Assembly: GCF_002245535.1 (NCBI RefSeq)
Contig: NZ_NKCN01000001.1
Span: 248,001 to 312,000 of the forward strand
DNA length: 64,000 nt
Direction: 5' to 3'
From: Mycobacterium lehmannii
Lineage (GTDB): Bacteria > Actinomycetota > Actinomycetes > Mycobacteriales > Mycobacteriaceae
Position numbers and translations under genes: made by a program. Below the pieces are notes generated by a model, which saw only the letters and a list, made by a program, of their open reading frames with translations, had not been told where the DNA came from and did no database searches. Positions 56,013 through 63,671 of the stretch are shown here, in pieces. Position 1 is the stretch's first letter, and every line of letters starts with the position of its first letter.

Positions 56013-56641
56013 GGCGCCACCACCTTCGCCCGGTCACGCACGTGCTCGAAGAAATCGTCGAGATATCCGCGCACCTGCTGACCGCCGTCGAAACCGTGCC
56101 ACAGCTGGCGGAGCCTGCCGACGAACTCGTAGCAGGCGTCGATGGGCACCAGGAAGCATTCCGGTGCCCGACGTTCATCGTCGGGCACCCGCACCAGCAG
56201 GGCCTCGGTGTCGTCGGCGAGCAGGTCAACCCGCGGGTCCGCCGCACGGACGCCGTCCCACGCGGAGAGGTCCAGTTCAGACTCGGTCGCGCCCGCCGGC
56301 CCGGGATAAAAGGCCACCACGCGATTCAACGTCGAGTTCCTGAAGAAGAACGCCAGCCCGACCGGGATCTGAAGAAGCTGCCAATCCCGGCGTCCCAGCC
56401 CGAATTCCGGGAAGGACAGCCAGCGGTCGGGGACCGCGCGATAGCGGAGCTCGGCGCTGGTGTCGGTGAACAGCAGATAACAGCCGCGGCATACGCACAT
56501 CAGCGCTCGCGCTTCGACATTCACGACGTGCTGGTGTTCGTCGGCGATCGCTTCGGCGCACATCTCACAGCGTTCGCCCGCGGGTGCGGGGGCGCCGCGG
56601 TTGGCCCGGATCATCGCGAGCACGTCGTACGCGCTGGTCAT
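56000..56641 (-). CDS. DUF5947 family protein with zinc-ribbon-like motif
   Basis: A 213-residue protein of the DUF5947 type. An N-terminal four-cysteine motif, CEMC near residue 25 and CRGC near residue 51, suggests a bound zinc or iron. Downstream are RYRAVPDRWLSFPEFGLGRR and VGLAFFFRNSTLNRVVAFYP. No membrane helix. It lies between hhyE and the DUF6084 gene, overlapping both, so it is probably made in step with the hydrogenase. Function unknown; an iron-sulfur assembly or electron-transfer helper is possible. Confidence 0.75.
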   Translation of the reverse strand: MTSAYDVLAMIRANRGAPAPAGERCEMCAEAIADEHQHVVNVEARALMCVCRGCYLLFTDTSAELRYRAVPDRWLSFPEFGLGRRDWQLLQIPVGLAFFFRNSTLNRVVAFYPGPAGATESELDLSAWDGVRAADPRVDLLADDTEALLVRVPDDERRAPECFLVPIDACYEFVGRLRQLWHGFDGGQQVRGYLDDFFEHVRDRAKVVAPCQS

Positions 56642-57576
56642 GCCACACCCGCCTCGGTGGCTTGCGCGCCCATCGCGATCGACAGCACGCCGTCGCGCGC
56701 CAGCAGCGGAATCGGCTCCAGGTGAGTGAGCGGATCGGAGCCCTCGTCGACGCAGGCTCCCGCGTGCACAACGTCGAAATGGGCATGGCAGCGCGGGCAG
56801 CGCAGCACCGGGTCACCCGCGGGTGACCCGATGCTGCGGTGGAGCGCGGCACCGGCCAGCGATTCATGGCAGACACCGCACCGGTCGCGGTAGGCGAACA
56901 CCTCGTCGCCGATGCGGCACGCCAGCACAGTGGTTCCCGCCACCGAGAACCCGCCGACCTCGCCGGGCGTCAGGTCGGTGAATTCGGGGACGGGGTGCCA
57001 CGAGGAATGTCCGGGCGCGCGCTGCTCGACGTGGCTGAACAGCGTTGCCGGCGAAATCATCGTCGGGCTCGGCTCCGGCGCAACCACCTCGATCGCGGTT
57101 ACCTCGGGGGCCGCCGCCCGGATGGCGTCCTCAACGGTCAACTCCAGGGTGACCGCCGACGAGGGGCAGCTCTTGCAGCTGCCGGCGAACTGCAGGCGGA
57201 CGGTGAATCCGTGTGAGCCGTCGTCGACGGTTTCGAGAAGCGTCACGTCACCGCCGTGTGAGCCGAGATAGGGCCGCACCCTGTCCAAGGCGTCCCCGAC
57301 GCGCCGGTGGATATCGTGCGGGTGCAAGCCGTGTACGAGCAGCAGGCTCGCGACGAGGTCGTCGCCGGCCAGCCGTTCGGCGATCCGGGCGTCGGCGCTC
57401 ACCGCGATCCGCAGCATCCGCTCGAGTGCGGCGCCGTAGAGATCGGTGACCTCACCGAGGAGTTGGACCGCCCGCTCGTGTGCGGCGGGGCCGCCTGCGG
57501 CCGACGCATCGAGCAGGGCCTGTATCCGGTCACCCGCCGTACGCCATTGCGCGTCGTTCTCGATCGGCGGGGCCAT
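56638..57576 (-). CDS. hhyE: NifU-domain/Rieske-like iron-sulfur protein HhyE
   Basis: Fusion protein of 312 residues encoded next to the hydrogenase large subunit. In M. smegmatis the gene at this place (hhyE) is required for Hhy-dependent H2 oxidation and is proposed to pass electrons to the respiratory chain. Residues about 90-165 form a NifU C-terminal domain with C134KSC137. Residues about 190-305 follow a Rieske-type pattern, but the ligand motifs are C233GVCH and C260PRCHAHFD, so both Rieske histidines are replaced by cysteine. No signal peptide. Start overlaps nothing; the hhyL stop is three bases upstream. Confidence 0.88.
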   Translation of the reverse strand: MAPPIENDAQWRTAGDRIQALLDASAAGGPAAHERAVQLLGEVTDLYGAALERMLRIAVSADARIAERLAGDDLVASLLLVHGLHPHDIHRRVGDALDRVRPYLGSHGGDVTLLETVDDGSHGFTVRLQFAGSCKSCPSSAVTLELTVEDAIRAAAPEVTAIEVVAPEPSPTMISPATLFSHVEQRAPGHSSWHPVPEFTDLTPGEVGGFSVAGTTVLACRIGDEVFAYRDRCGVCHESLAGAALHRSIGSPAGDPVLRCPRCHAHFDVVHAGACVDEGSDPLTHLEPIPLLARDGVLSIAMGAQATEAGVA

Positions 57577-57579
57577 TCC

Positions 57580-59376
57580 CTATTCCCCGGTGACGGACTG
57601 GGTGGGGGAGTGCAGCAGGTCCAAGGTTTTCCCTTTACCCAGGTACATGTGCACGCCGCACGGCAGGCACGGGTCGAAACTTCGAACGGTGCGCATGATG
57701 TCGATGCCCTTGAAGTGCTCCCTGTCGTTCTCCTCGAAGATCGGCTGGCCCTGGACCGCGTCCTCGTAGGGTCCCGGTGTGCCGTAGCTGTCGCGGGGAT
57801 TCGCATTCCACGGTGTCGGTGGATAGGGGTGATAGTTGGCGATCTTGCCGTCGCGAATCACCATGTGGTGACTCAGGACTCCGCGTACCGCTTCGGTGAA
57901 CCCGCAACCGATGCCCTCGTCGGGCACCTCGAACTTCTCCCAGGTCTTCGTCCGGCCGGCGCGGATCTCCGTCAACGCCTTCTCCGCGAAGTGCAGGGCG
58001 CAGGCGGCCGCATAGGCCTGGAAGTACGTTCGGGCGCGATTGCGCTCGAGTGTGTTGCTGCCGTATTGCGGGATCTTCCACTCGAGCTCGACCGGGCCCT
58101 TCAGGGCCGTCTTGGGCAGGTTGATCTGCACACTTTGGCCGGTCGCCTTGACATAGCCGATGTCGACCAGCCCGGCGAGCGCGGTGGACCACAGCCGTGC
58201 CAACGGCCCGCCGCCGGTGTCCAGCGCCAGGTGGTCCGTGCCGTCGAACCAGCGCGGAGCCATCACCCAGCTGTAGTTACCGTCGAAGTCGCGCTTCTGT
58301 GGCCGCGGGTTGGTGTGCTGGTTCCAGGGGTGCCGTCGGTCGATGGGATTGCCCAGCGGATCGGTCTTGACGAACATCTCCTGATCGGTCCAGTCGTCAT
58401 AGTACGAGTGGCCCAACAGGATTCGGATACCAAGGTTGATGTCGACAAGCGAGTGGGTGTGCAGCTTGCCGTCGATCACGATTCCGGGTGTGACGAACAT
58501 GGCGTCGCCCCAGCGCTCCATGTCCTTGTACTCGAAGTTGCACACCTCGGGATCCTGGAACGACCCCCAGCAGCCGAGCAGCGTGCGCCGCAGGCCCACT
58601 TGGTCGTAGCCGGGGAGCGCTTCGTAGAAGAAGTCGAAGAGATCGTCGTGCATCGGCACGACCTTCTTCATGAACTCGACGTAGCGCATCAGCCTCGTCA
58701 TGTAGTCGGTCATCAACTGGACCGTCGCGGTGGTGCCGATGCCACCGGGGTAAAGCGTCGACGGATGAACGTGCCGACCTTCCATCAGGCAGAACATCTC
58801 TCGCGTCCAACGACTGACCTGCAACGCCTCCCGGTAGAACTCACCGGTGAATGGGTTGAGCGAGCGCATGATGTCGGCGATCGTGCGGTGGCCGTGCATG
58901 TCGGCGTGCGGCGCCTGGGTGTTCTCGGCCTTGGCCAGCACGCTGGGATTGGTCTCGGCGACCATCTTCTCGCAATAGTCCACACCGACCAGGTTCTCCT
59001 GGAAGATGTTGTGGTCGAACATGTACTCGGCGGCCTCGCCGAGGTTGATCAGCCATTCGCCGAGATGCGGCGGTTTGACGCCGTAGGCCATGTTCTGGCA
59101 GTAGCACGAGCACGTCGCGTGATTGTCGCCGCAGATGCCGCAGATGCGGCTGGTGATGAAGTGGGCGTCGCGCGGGTCCTTGCCCTTCATGAAGATCGAA
59201 TAGCCGCGGAAGATTGACGAGGTGCTGTGGCACTCCACGACCTCGCGGTTGTCGAAGTCGACCTTGGTGTAGATGCCGAGGCTGCCGACGATCCGGGTGA
59301 TGGGGTCCCACGCCATCTCCACGAGTTGGCCCGGATCGCGCTTCACGTGTGACGGCTCGGGGATGATGGTTGTCAT
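57580..59376 (-). CDS. hhyL: Group 1h [NiFe]-hydrogenase large subunit HhyL
   Basis: Catalytic subunit carrying the NiFe(CN)2CO centre for oxidation of trace H2. The 598-residue protein has the L1 motif RICGICGDNHATCS (Cys79, Cys82) and the L2 motif DPCLPCGVH (Cys570, Cys573). A 22-residue C-terminal extension beginning MYLGKGK is to be cut off after His576 by the maturation protease. Motifs match the actinobacterial high-affinity (group 1h/5) enzymes such as M. smegmatis Hyd2. Preceded by GAGGGAGAG. Confidence 0.96.
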   Translation of the reverse strand: MTTIIPEPSHVKRDPGQLVEMAWDPITRIVGSLGIYTKVDFDNREVVECHSTSSIFRGYSIFMKGKDPRDAHFITSRICGICGDNHATCSCYCQNMAYGVKPPHLGEWLINLGEAAEYMFDHNIFQENLVGVDYCEKMVAETNPSVLAKAENTQAPHADMHGHRTIADIMRSLNPFTGEFYREALQVSRWTREMFCLMEGRHVHPSTLYPGGIGTTATVQLMTDYMTRLMRYVEFMKKVVPMHDDLFDFFYEALPGYDQVGLRRTLLGCWGSFQDPEVCNFEYKDMERWGDAMFVTPGIVIDGKLHTHSLVDINLGIRILLGHSYYDDWTDQEMFVKTDPLGNPIDRRHPWNQHTNPRPQKRDFDGNYSWVMAPRWFDGTDHLALDTGGGPLARLWSTALAGLVDIGYVKATGQSVQINLPKTALKGPVELEWKIPQYGSNTLERNRARTYFQAYAAACALHFAEKALTEIRAGRTKTWEKFEVPDEGIGCGFTEAVRGVLSHHMVIRDGKIANYHPYPPTPWNANPRDSYGTPGPYEDAVQGQPIFEENDREHFKGIDIMRTVRSFDPCLPCGVHMYLGKGKTLDLLHSPTQSVTGE

Positions 59377-59465
59377 CGAACTCTTCTCTCCCTCTTCTGA
59401 TGAGAAGCGTCACAGGCCGTTTCGATACCCGAAAGCACGCCTGCGCGCCCCGGGACGAACCACAC

Positions 59466-60521
59466 CTACCAGGTGCGGGTCGCTCCGGTCGTGAGTTGCG
59501 TGCCGGGATGGCGCCACTTGGGTTCTTTGTCGACGGTGCGGCCCGTGACATGGCGCAGGCTGCGGATCACCGATCCGTACAGAGCTGACGCCGCGGTGGA
59601 CACTTTGCCTCCGGGTGGTTCGTCCATGAACGGCATGAACTTGTCCGGGAATCCCGGCATGGTGCAGCCGATGCATATGCCACCCACGTTCGGGCAACCG
59701 CCGATACCGTTGATCCAGCCGCGCTTCGGCACGTTGCACTTGACGACCGGACCCCAACAGCCCAACTTGACAATGCATTTCGGCGAACCGTACTCGGTTG
59801 CGAAATCGCCTTGTTCGTAATAGCCGGCCCGGTCACATCCCTCGTGCACGGTGGCGCCGAACAGCCACTGCGGGCGTAACGCGTCGTCAAGGGGAATCAT
59901 CGGAGCCTGATCCGTGGCCATGTACAACAGGTAGGTCAAGGTTTCGGCGAGGTTGTCGGGCTGGATCGGACATCCGGGTACGCAGACGATCGGAATGCCT
60001 GCCTTGCTCTTCCACTCCCAACCGAGGTAGTCGGGCACGCCCATGGCGCCGGTCGGATTGCCGGCCATCGCATGGATGCCGCCGTAGGTGGCACAGGTCC
60101 CGACCGCGACGATGGCAGTGGCTTTAGGCGCCAGCCGATCCAGCCATTCGCTCGTCGTCATCGGTTGGCCGGTCGCGGGGTCGTTGCCGAAACCGCACCA
60201 GTAGCCTTCGGCTTTGATCTTCTCGTTCGGGATCGACCCCTCGACAACCAGAACGAACGGCTCCAACTCTCCTCGGTCAGCCTTGAAGAACCATTCGAGA
60301 AAATCGTCGGCGCCCCCGTTCGGTCCGCATTCGAAATCGATCAGGGGCCAATGGACGGCGATTTTCGGCAGCCCGGGGAGCGCGCCAAGGGCGATCTCCT
60401 CGATGCTGGGCTGGGTGGCGGCAGTCAACGCCACCGAATCGCCGTCACAACTCAAACCGGCGTTGATCCACAGGACGTGGATCAAGGCCTCTTCTGCTTT
60501 GACTGCTGCCTCCGTTGGCAT
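59466..60521 (-). CDS. hhyS: Group 1h [NiFe]-hydrogenase small subunit HhyS
   Basis: Iron-sulfur subunit that relays electrons from HhyL. The 351-residue protein lacks a twin-arginine signal, so the enzyme stays cytoplasmic. Proximal-cluster ligands are C25, D28 (C-x-x-D instead of C-x-x-C), C143 in VGTCATYGG and C184 in VPGCPIQP. This fits the 3Cys-1Asp cluster known for group 1h (formerly group 5) enzymes and linked to oxygen tolerance. Further cysteines in the C-terminal half (CDRAGYY, CIVKLGCWGP, CPNVGGICIGCTMPGF) hold the medial and distal clusters. Confidence 0.95.
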   Translation of the reverse strand: MPTEAAVKAEEALIHVLWINAGLSCDGDSVALTAATQPSIEEIALGALPGLPKIAVHWPLIDFECGPNGGADDFLEWFFKADRGELEPFVLVVEGSIPNEKIKAEGYWCGFGNDPATGQPMTTSEWLDRLAPKATAIVAVGTCATYGGIHAMAGNPTGAMGVPDYLGWEWKSKAGIPIVCVPGCPIQPDNLAETLTYLLYMATDQAPMIPLDDALRPQWLFGATVHEGCDRAGYYEQGDFATEYGSPKCIVKLGCWGPVVKCNVPKRGWINGIGGCPNVGGICIGCTMPGFPDKFMPFMDEPPGGKVSTAASALYGSVIRSLRHVTGRTVDKEPKWRHPGTQLTTGATRTW

Positions 60522-60643
60522 AGGTCACAGCTTCCTGGGGGCCGGGCTGGGGCCCTCACGACCGGGAGCCGGGCTGCGGCTCCCAACCTCACGTTGTGCC
60601 GTGGCGCCGAATTCCGGCGCTGAGTCTGGGTTTACTCCCGGGG
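60522..60643 (-). promoter_or_regulatory. hypB-hhyS spacer with two hairpins
   Basis: A 122-base spacer, the longest gap within the hydrogenase block. It contains GGGAGCCG/CGGCTCCC (60564-60584, five-base loop) and GCGCCG/CGGCGC (60604-60620). These may end the hypAB transcript, or protect a processed hhyS mRNA, and a separate hhyS promoter may lie here. Confidence 0.5.
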
Positions 60644-61441
60644 TTATGTCTTGTCAACGGTTGCCAGGGCAGAAGCCGAGTTTGCGCAATCGTCGATCCA
60701 GTCGTACCAGCGCGAGCTACCATCACCGGTGGCGGCCGACATCGCCAGTATCTGCGCGTCGCGATTCAGTGATCGCACGTAACCGCAACATTTTTCAAGA
60801 TCGAAGTCGACGTATGGCAGTAAATCGATCTTGTTGACGATCACCAGCCCCGCCGCCGCGAACATGTGCGGGTACTTCAACGGTTTGTCGTCGCCTTCCG
60901 TCACCGAGATGACGACGACTTTGCTGTGCTCGCCGAGATCGAACAGCGCGGGGCAGACGAGGTTTCCCACGTTCTCGATGAACAGCACCGAGCCACGCTC
61001 CGGGTCGAGCTCGTGCAGCGCGCGGTGCACCATCTCGGCGTCGAGGTGGCAGCCTGCGCCGGTGTTGATCTGTACGGCGCGCGCTCCGGTGGCCCTGATG
61101 CGCTCGGCGTCCAGGAGCGTCTCCTGATCGCCCTCGATGACCGCCACCGGGCGATCCGGGTTGAGCTCGCGGATCGTGCGCTCGAGCAGCGTGGTCTTTC
61201 CGGCTCCAGGGGAGCTGGTGATGTTGAATGCCACGATGTCGTGCGCGGCCAGCCAGGCGCGGTTGCGTGCGGCCAGCTCGTCGTTCTTGGCGAGCACCCT
61301 CTGCTCGAGGGTGATCGTCTCGGTGTGGGAATGGTCGTGGTTGTGGGAATGGTCGTGGTTGTGGCCGTTCTCATGATGGTGGGCGTGTCCCGGCACAGTG
61401 ACCGTCGCGCCGTCGTCGCCGCAGCCGCAGGTTGCGCACAT
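60644..61441 (-). CDS. hypB: Hydrogenase nickel-insertion GTPase HypB
   Basis: GTPase that, with HypA, inserts nickel into the large subunit. ATG at 61441 gives 265 residues starting MCATCGCGDD, with the high-affinity CxxCxC nickel site. A histidine-rich stretch (about residues 19-39) likely stores nickel. The G domain has SSPGAGKTTLLE, GDQETLLDAERI, NTGAGCHLD and VNKIDLLPYV. Lies two bases after hypA. Confidence 0.95.
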   Translation of the reverse strand: MCATCGCGDDGATVTVPGHAHHHENGHNHDHSHNHDHSHTETITLEQRVLAKNDELAARNRAWLAAHDIVAFNITSSPGAGKTTLLERTIRELNPDRPVAVIEGDQETLLDAERIRATGARAVQINTGAGCHLDAEMVHRALHELDPERGSVLFIENVGNLVCPALFDLGEHSKVVVISVTEGDDKPLKYPHMFAAAGLVIVNKIDLLPYVDFDLEKCCGYVRSLNRDAQILAMSAATGDGSSRWYDWIDDCANSASALATVDKT

Positions 61442-61443
61442 GC

Positions 61444-61773
61444 TCAACTCACTTCCATCGAGAGGATCTTCAGATCCCGTCCGGCGATCACCTCGACATC
61501 CGCGCTGCCGCAGGGGCACAACAGAATCAGGTCGCGCAGTTCGAAGCTCTCACCGCAGGTGCGGCAGCGCGCGGCACCGGGTTGCACGTCGAGGTCCAGG
61601 CGCGCCCCGTCGGCGACCGTGCCCGCAGTGGCAAGTTCGAAGCAGAAGCGCATCGAATCGGGTACCACGGCGCACAGCGCGCCGACCTCGAGTTGGACGC
61701 GGTGCACCCGGCGTCCGGCGGCGTGCTCGCACACCGCATCGATCACACTTTGCGTTATCGCCATCTCGTGCAC
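61444..61773 (-). CDS. hypA: Hydrogenase nickel-metallochaperone HypA
   Basis: Delivers nickel to HypB and the large subunit. The 109-residue protein starts MHEMAITQSV, so GTG at 61773 is right: the N-terminal Met-His-Glu binds nickel. The zinc site is CRTC near residue 70 and a CPC pair in LLCPCGSADVEV, one residue shorter between cysteines than the CxxC of many homologues. First gene of the hydrogenase block; a candidate -10 (TATGGT) is at 61803-61808. Confidence 0.93.
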   Translation of the reverse strand: MHEMAITQSVIDAVCEHAAGRRVHRVQLEVGALCAVVPDSMRFCFELATAGTVADGARLDLDVQPGAARCRTCGESFELRDLILLCPCGSADVEVIAGRDLKILSMEVS

Positions 61774-61888
61774 GCGGACCCCGTTTCGGCCGGGATGTCT
61801 TCACCATAGGCCGCGCAGCGGGCGGCGGGGAGTGGACGGGAGAACCATTCGACACTGATGGCCGATGGCACGGCGTGTCTCCCTCGAG

Positions 61889-61904
61889 TCGAACAGGTGT
61901 TCGT
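61889..61904 (+). promoter_or_regulatory. SOS (LexA) box of recA
   Basis: TCGAACAGGTGTTCGT matches the mycobacterial LexA site TCGAAC-N4-GTTCGA in all but the last base. TACTGT at 61906-61911 directly downstream is the matching -10. Confidence 0.85.
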
Positions 61905-61961
61905 CTACTGTGGGCGGTGTTCGACGGCTAGATGCTGCTGGTCAGGCCGACCTGTCCCGAC

Positions 61962-61984
61962 TTGTCGGAGGCTGCCTCTAGCGT
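61962..61984 (+). promoter_or_regulatory. LexA-independent damage promoter of recA (RecA-NDp/PafBC type)
   Basis: TTGTCGGAG (61962-61970), eight bases, then TAGCGT (61979-61984). This is the mycobacterial RecA-NDp layout (TTGTCRGTG-N8-TANNNT) activated by PafBC, here 60 bases before the start codon. Confidence 0.8.
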
Positions 61985-62044
61985 CACGGCCAACTGATCG
62001 AAACCGATCACCGAACAGCTAGACATCCAAGGACGGAGACCACC

Positions 62045-63094
62045 ATGGCGCAGGCACCCGACCGCGAGAAAGCCCTCGAGCTGGCCCTCGCACAGATCGA
62101 CAAGAACTTCGGCAAGGGCTCGGTGATGAGGCTCGGCGAAGAGGTCCGCCAGCCGATCTCGGTCATCCCGACCGGTTCGATCGCCCTGGACGTGGCGCTC
62201 GGCATCGGCGGCCTGCCGCGCGGCAGGGTCATCGAGATCTACGGCCCGGAGTCCTCGGGTAAGACGACCGTCGCACTGCACGCGGTCGCCAACGCGCAGG
62301 CCGCCGGCGGGATCGCGGCGTTCATCGACGCCGAGCACGCGCTGGACCCCGAGTACGCCAAGAAGCTCGGGGTGGACACCGACGCGTTGCTCGTCAGCCA
62401 GCCCGACACTGGTGAGCAGGCGCTGGAGATCGCCGACATGCTGATCCGCTCCGGCGCACTGGACATCCTGGTCATCGACTCGGTGGCCGCACTGGTGCCG
62501 CGCGCGGAGATCGAGGGCGAGATGGGCGACAGCCATGTCGGCCTGCAGGCCCGGCTGATGAGCCAGGCGCTGCGCAAGATGACCGGCGCGCTGAGCAATT
62601 CGGGCACCACCGCGATCTTCATCAACCAGCTCCGCGAAAAGATCGGTGTGATGTTCGGAAGTCCTGAGACAACAACGGGCGGAAAGGCTTTGAAGTTCTA
62701 CGCCTCGGTCCGGATGGATGTCAGGCGGATCGAGACCCTCAAGGACGGCACCGACGCGGTCGGTAACCGCACCCGGGTGAAGGTCGTCAAGAACAAGGTT
62801 TCGCCGCCGTTCAAGCAAGCCGAGTTCGACATCCTCTACGGCAAGGGCATCAGCAAGGAAGGCTCGCTCATCGACATGGGTGTCGAGCAGGGCTTCATCC
62901 GCAAGTCCGGCTCGTGGTTCACCTACGAAGGTGAGCAGTTGGGCCAGGGCAAGGAAAACGCTCGCAACTTCCTGCTCGAGAACGTCGAGGTGGCCAACGA
63001 GATCGAGAAGAAGATCAAAGAGAAGCTCGGCATTGGCGCAGTGGTGACCGATGACTTGAACGATGACGTACTGCCCGCCCCGGTCGACTTCTGA
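62045..63094 (+). CDS. recA: Recombinase RecA
   Basis: Strand-exchange protein and SOS co-protease. The 349-residue protein has Walker [10 protein letters not shown] near residue 70, [16 protein letters not shown], the L2 loop region [20 protein letters not shown] and [18 protein letters not shown]. It is continuous: the intein found in M. tuberculosis RecA is absent. It has two DNA-damage promoters and overlaps recX by 32 bases. Confidence 0.98.
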   Translation: MAQAPDREKALELALAQIDKNFGKGSVMRLGEEVRQPISVIPTGSIALDVALGIGGLPRGRVIEIYGPESSGKTTVALHAVANAQAAGGIAAFIDAEHALDPEYAKKLGVDTDALLVSQPDTGEQALEIADMLIRSGALDILVIDSVAALVPRAEIEGEMGDSHVGLQARLMSQALRKMTGALSNSGTTAIFINQLREKIGVMFGSPETTTGGKALKFYASVRMDVRRIETLKDGTDAVGNRTRVKVVKNKVSPPFKQAEFDILYGKGISKEGSLIDMGVEQGFIRKSGSWFTYEGEQLGQGKENARNFLLENVEVANEIEKKIKEKLGIGAVVTDDLNDDVLPAPVDF

Positions 63095-63584
63095 GGCCTC
63101 GCGCGAGGAGCAGGCGCGGAATGTGTGTCTGCGCCTGCTCACCGCGCGAGCGCGTACCCGGGCCGAACTGGCCGGCCAGCTGGCCAAGCGCGGGTATCCC
63201 GAGGACGTCAGCGACAAGGTGCTCGACAGGCTCGAACAAGTCGGCCTCGTCGACGACGCCGACTTCGCCGAACAGTGGGTCCGATCCCGGCGGGCAAACG
63301 CCGGAAAAGGCCGGCGGGCGTTGATCGCCGAACTACGCACCAAAGGCGTCGACAACGAGGTCATCGAGGCGACGCTGGCCGACGACGAACCCGGTGCCGA
63401 ACGCGCCCGCGCCGAGCGACTCGTCGCCGACAAGCTGCGCCGCGAGAAGCTGGCCGACGGTGACGATGCCAAGCTGGCGCGCCGCCTGGTCGGGATGCTT
63501 GCCCGGCGCGGATACAGCCAGACGATGGCGTTCGATGTCGTCAAGGTCGCGTTGGCCAACGAACGCGAACGTCGTCAGGTCTAG
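63063..63584 (+). CDS. recX: RecA regulator RecX
   Basis: Binds RecA filaments and restrains recombination and co-protease activity. The 173-residue all-helical protein (M. tuberculosis 174) starts [20 protein letters not shown] inside recA and shows the three-helix repeats ([60 protein letters not shown]). The overlap means it is made only from recA mRNA. Confidence 0.95.
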   Translation: MTYCPPRSTSEASREEQARNVCLRLLTARARTRAELAGQLAKRGYPEDVSDKVLDRLEQVGLVDDADFAEQWVRSRRANAGKGRRALIAELRTKGVDNEVIEATLADDEPGAERARAERLVADKLRREKLADGDDAKLARRLVGMLARRGYSQTMAFDVVKVALANERERRQV

Positions 63585-63603
63585 TACCGGAACGTCGGGG
63601 CGG

Positions 63604-63656
63604 CGACTCGAGTCGTCGCGCACACAGCGTGGTCGGTTGCAATGAAAAAGCCGACC
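63604..63656. terminator. Palindrome and hairpin after recX
   Basis: A perfect palindrome CGACTCGAGTCG (63604-63615) and a hairpin GGTCGG/CCGACC (63631-63636 with 63651-63656) with an A-rich loop lie in the 87-base gap after recX, likely ending the recA-recX transcript. Confidence 0.45.
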
Positions 63657-63671
63657 GCGTAAGCAGTTTGC

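Larger units (their letters stand above)
61774..62044. promoter_or_regulatory. Divergent hypA/recA control region
   Basis: A 271-base gap serving the hydrogenase block leftward and recA rightward. It contains a minus-strand TATGGT -10 candidate for hypA (61803-61808), a LexA box and a second damage promoter for recA, listed separately. No other gene is apparent. Confidence 0.6.

Noticed and set aside
56860..56950. Two CxxCH motifs in HhyE, read as c-type haem sites
   Set aside because: HhyE has no export signal, and haem c is attached outside the cytoplasm. The spacing fits the two ligand loops of a Rieske-like fold much better.
62045..63094. Intein in recA
   Set aside because: The reading frame is continuous at 349 residues with all RecA motifs in normal spacing.
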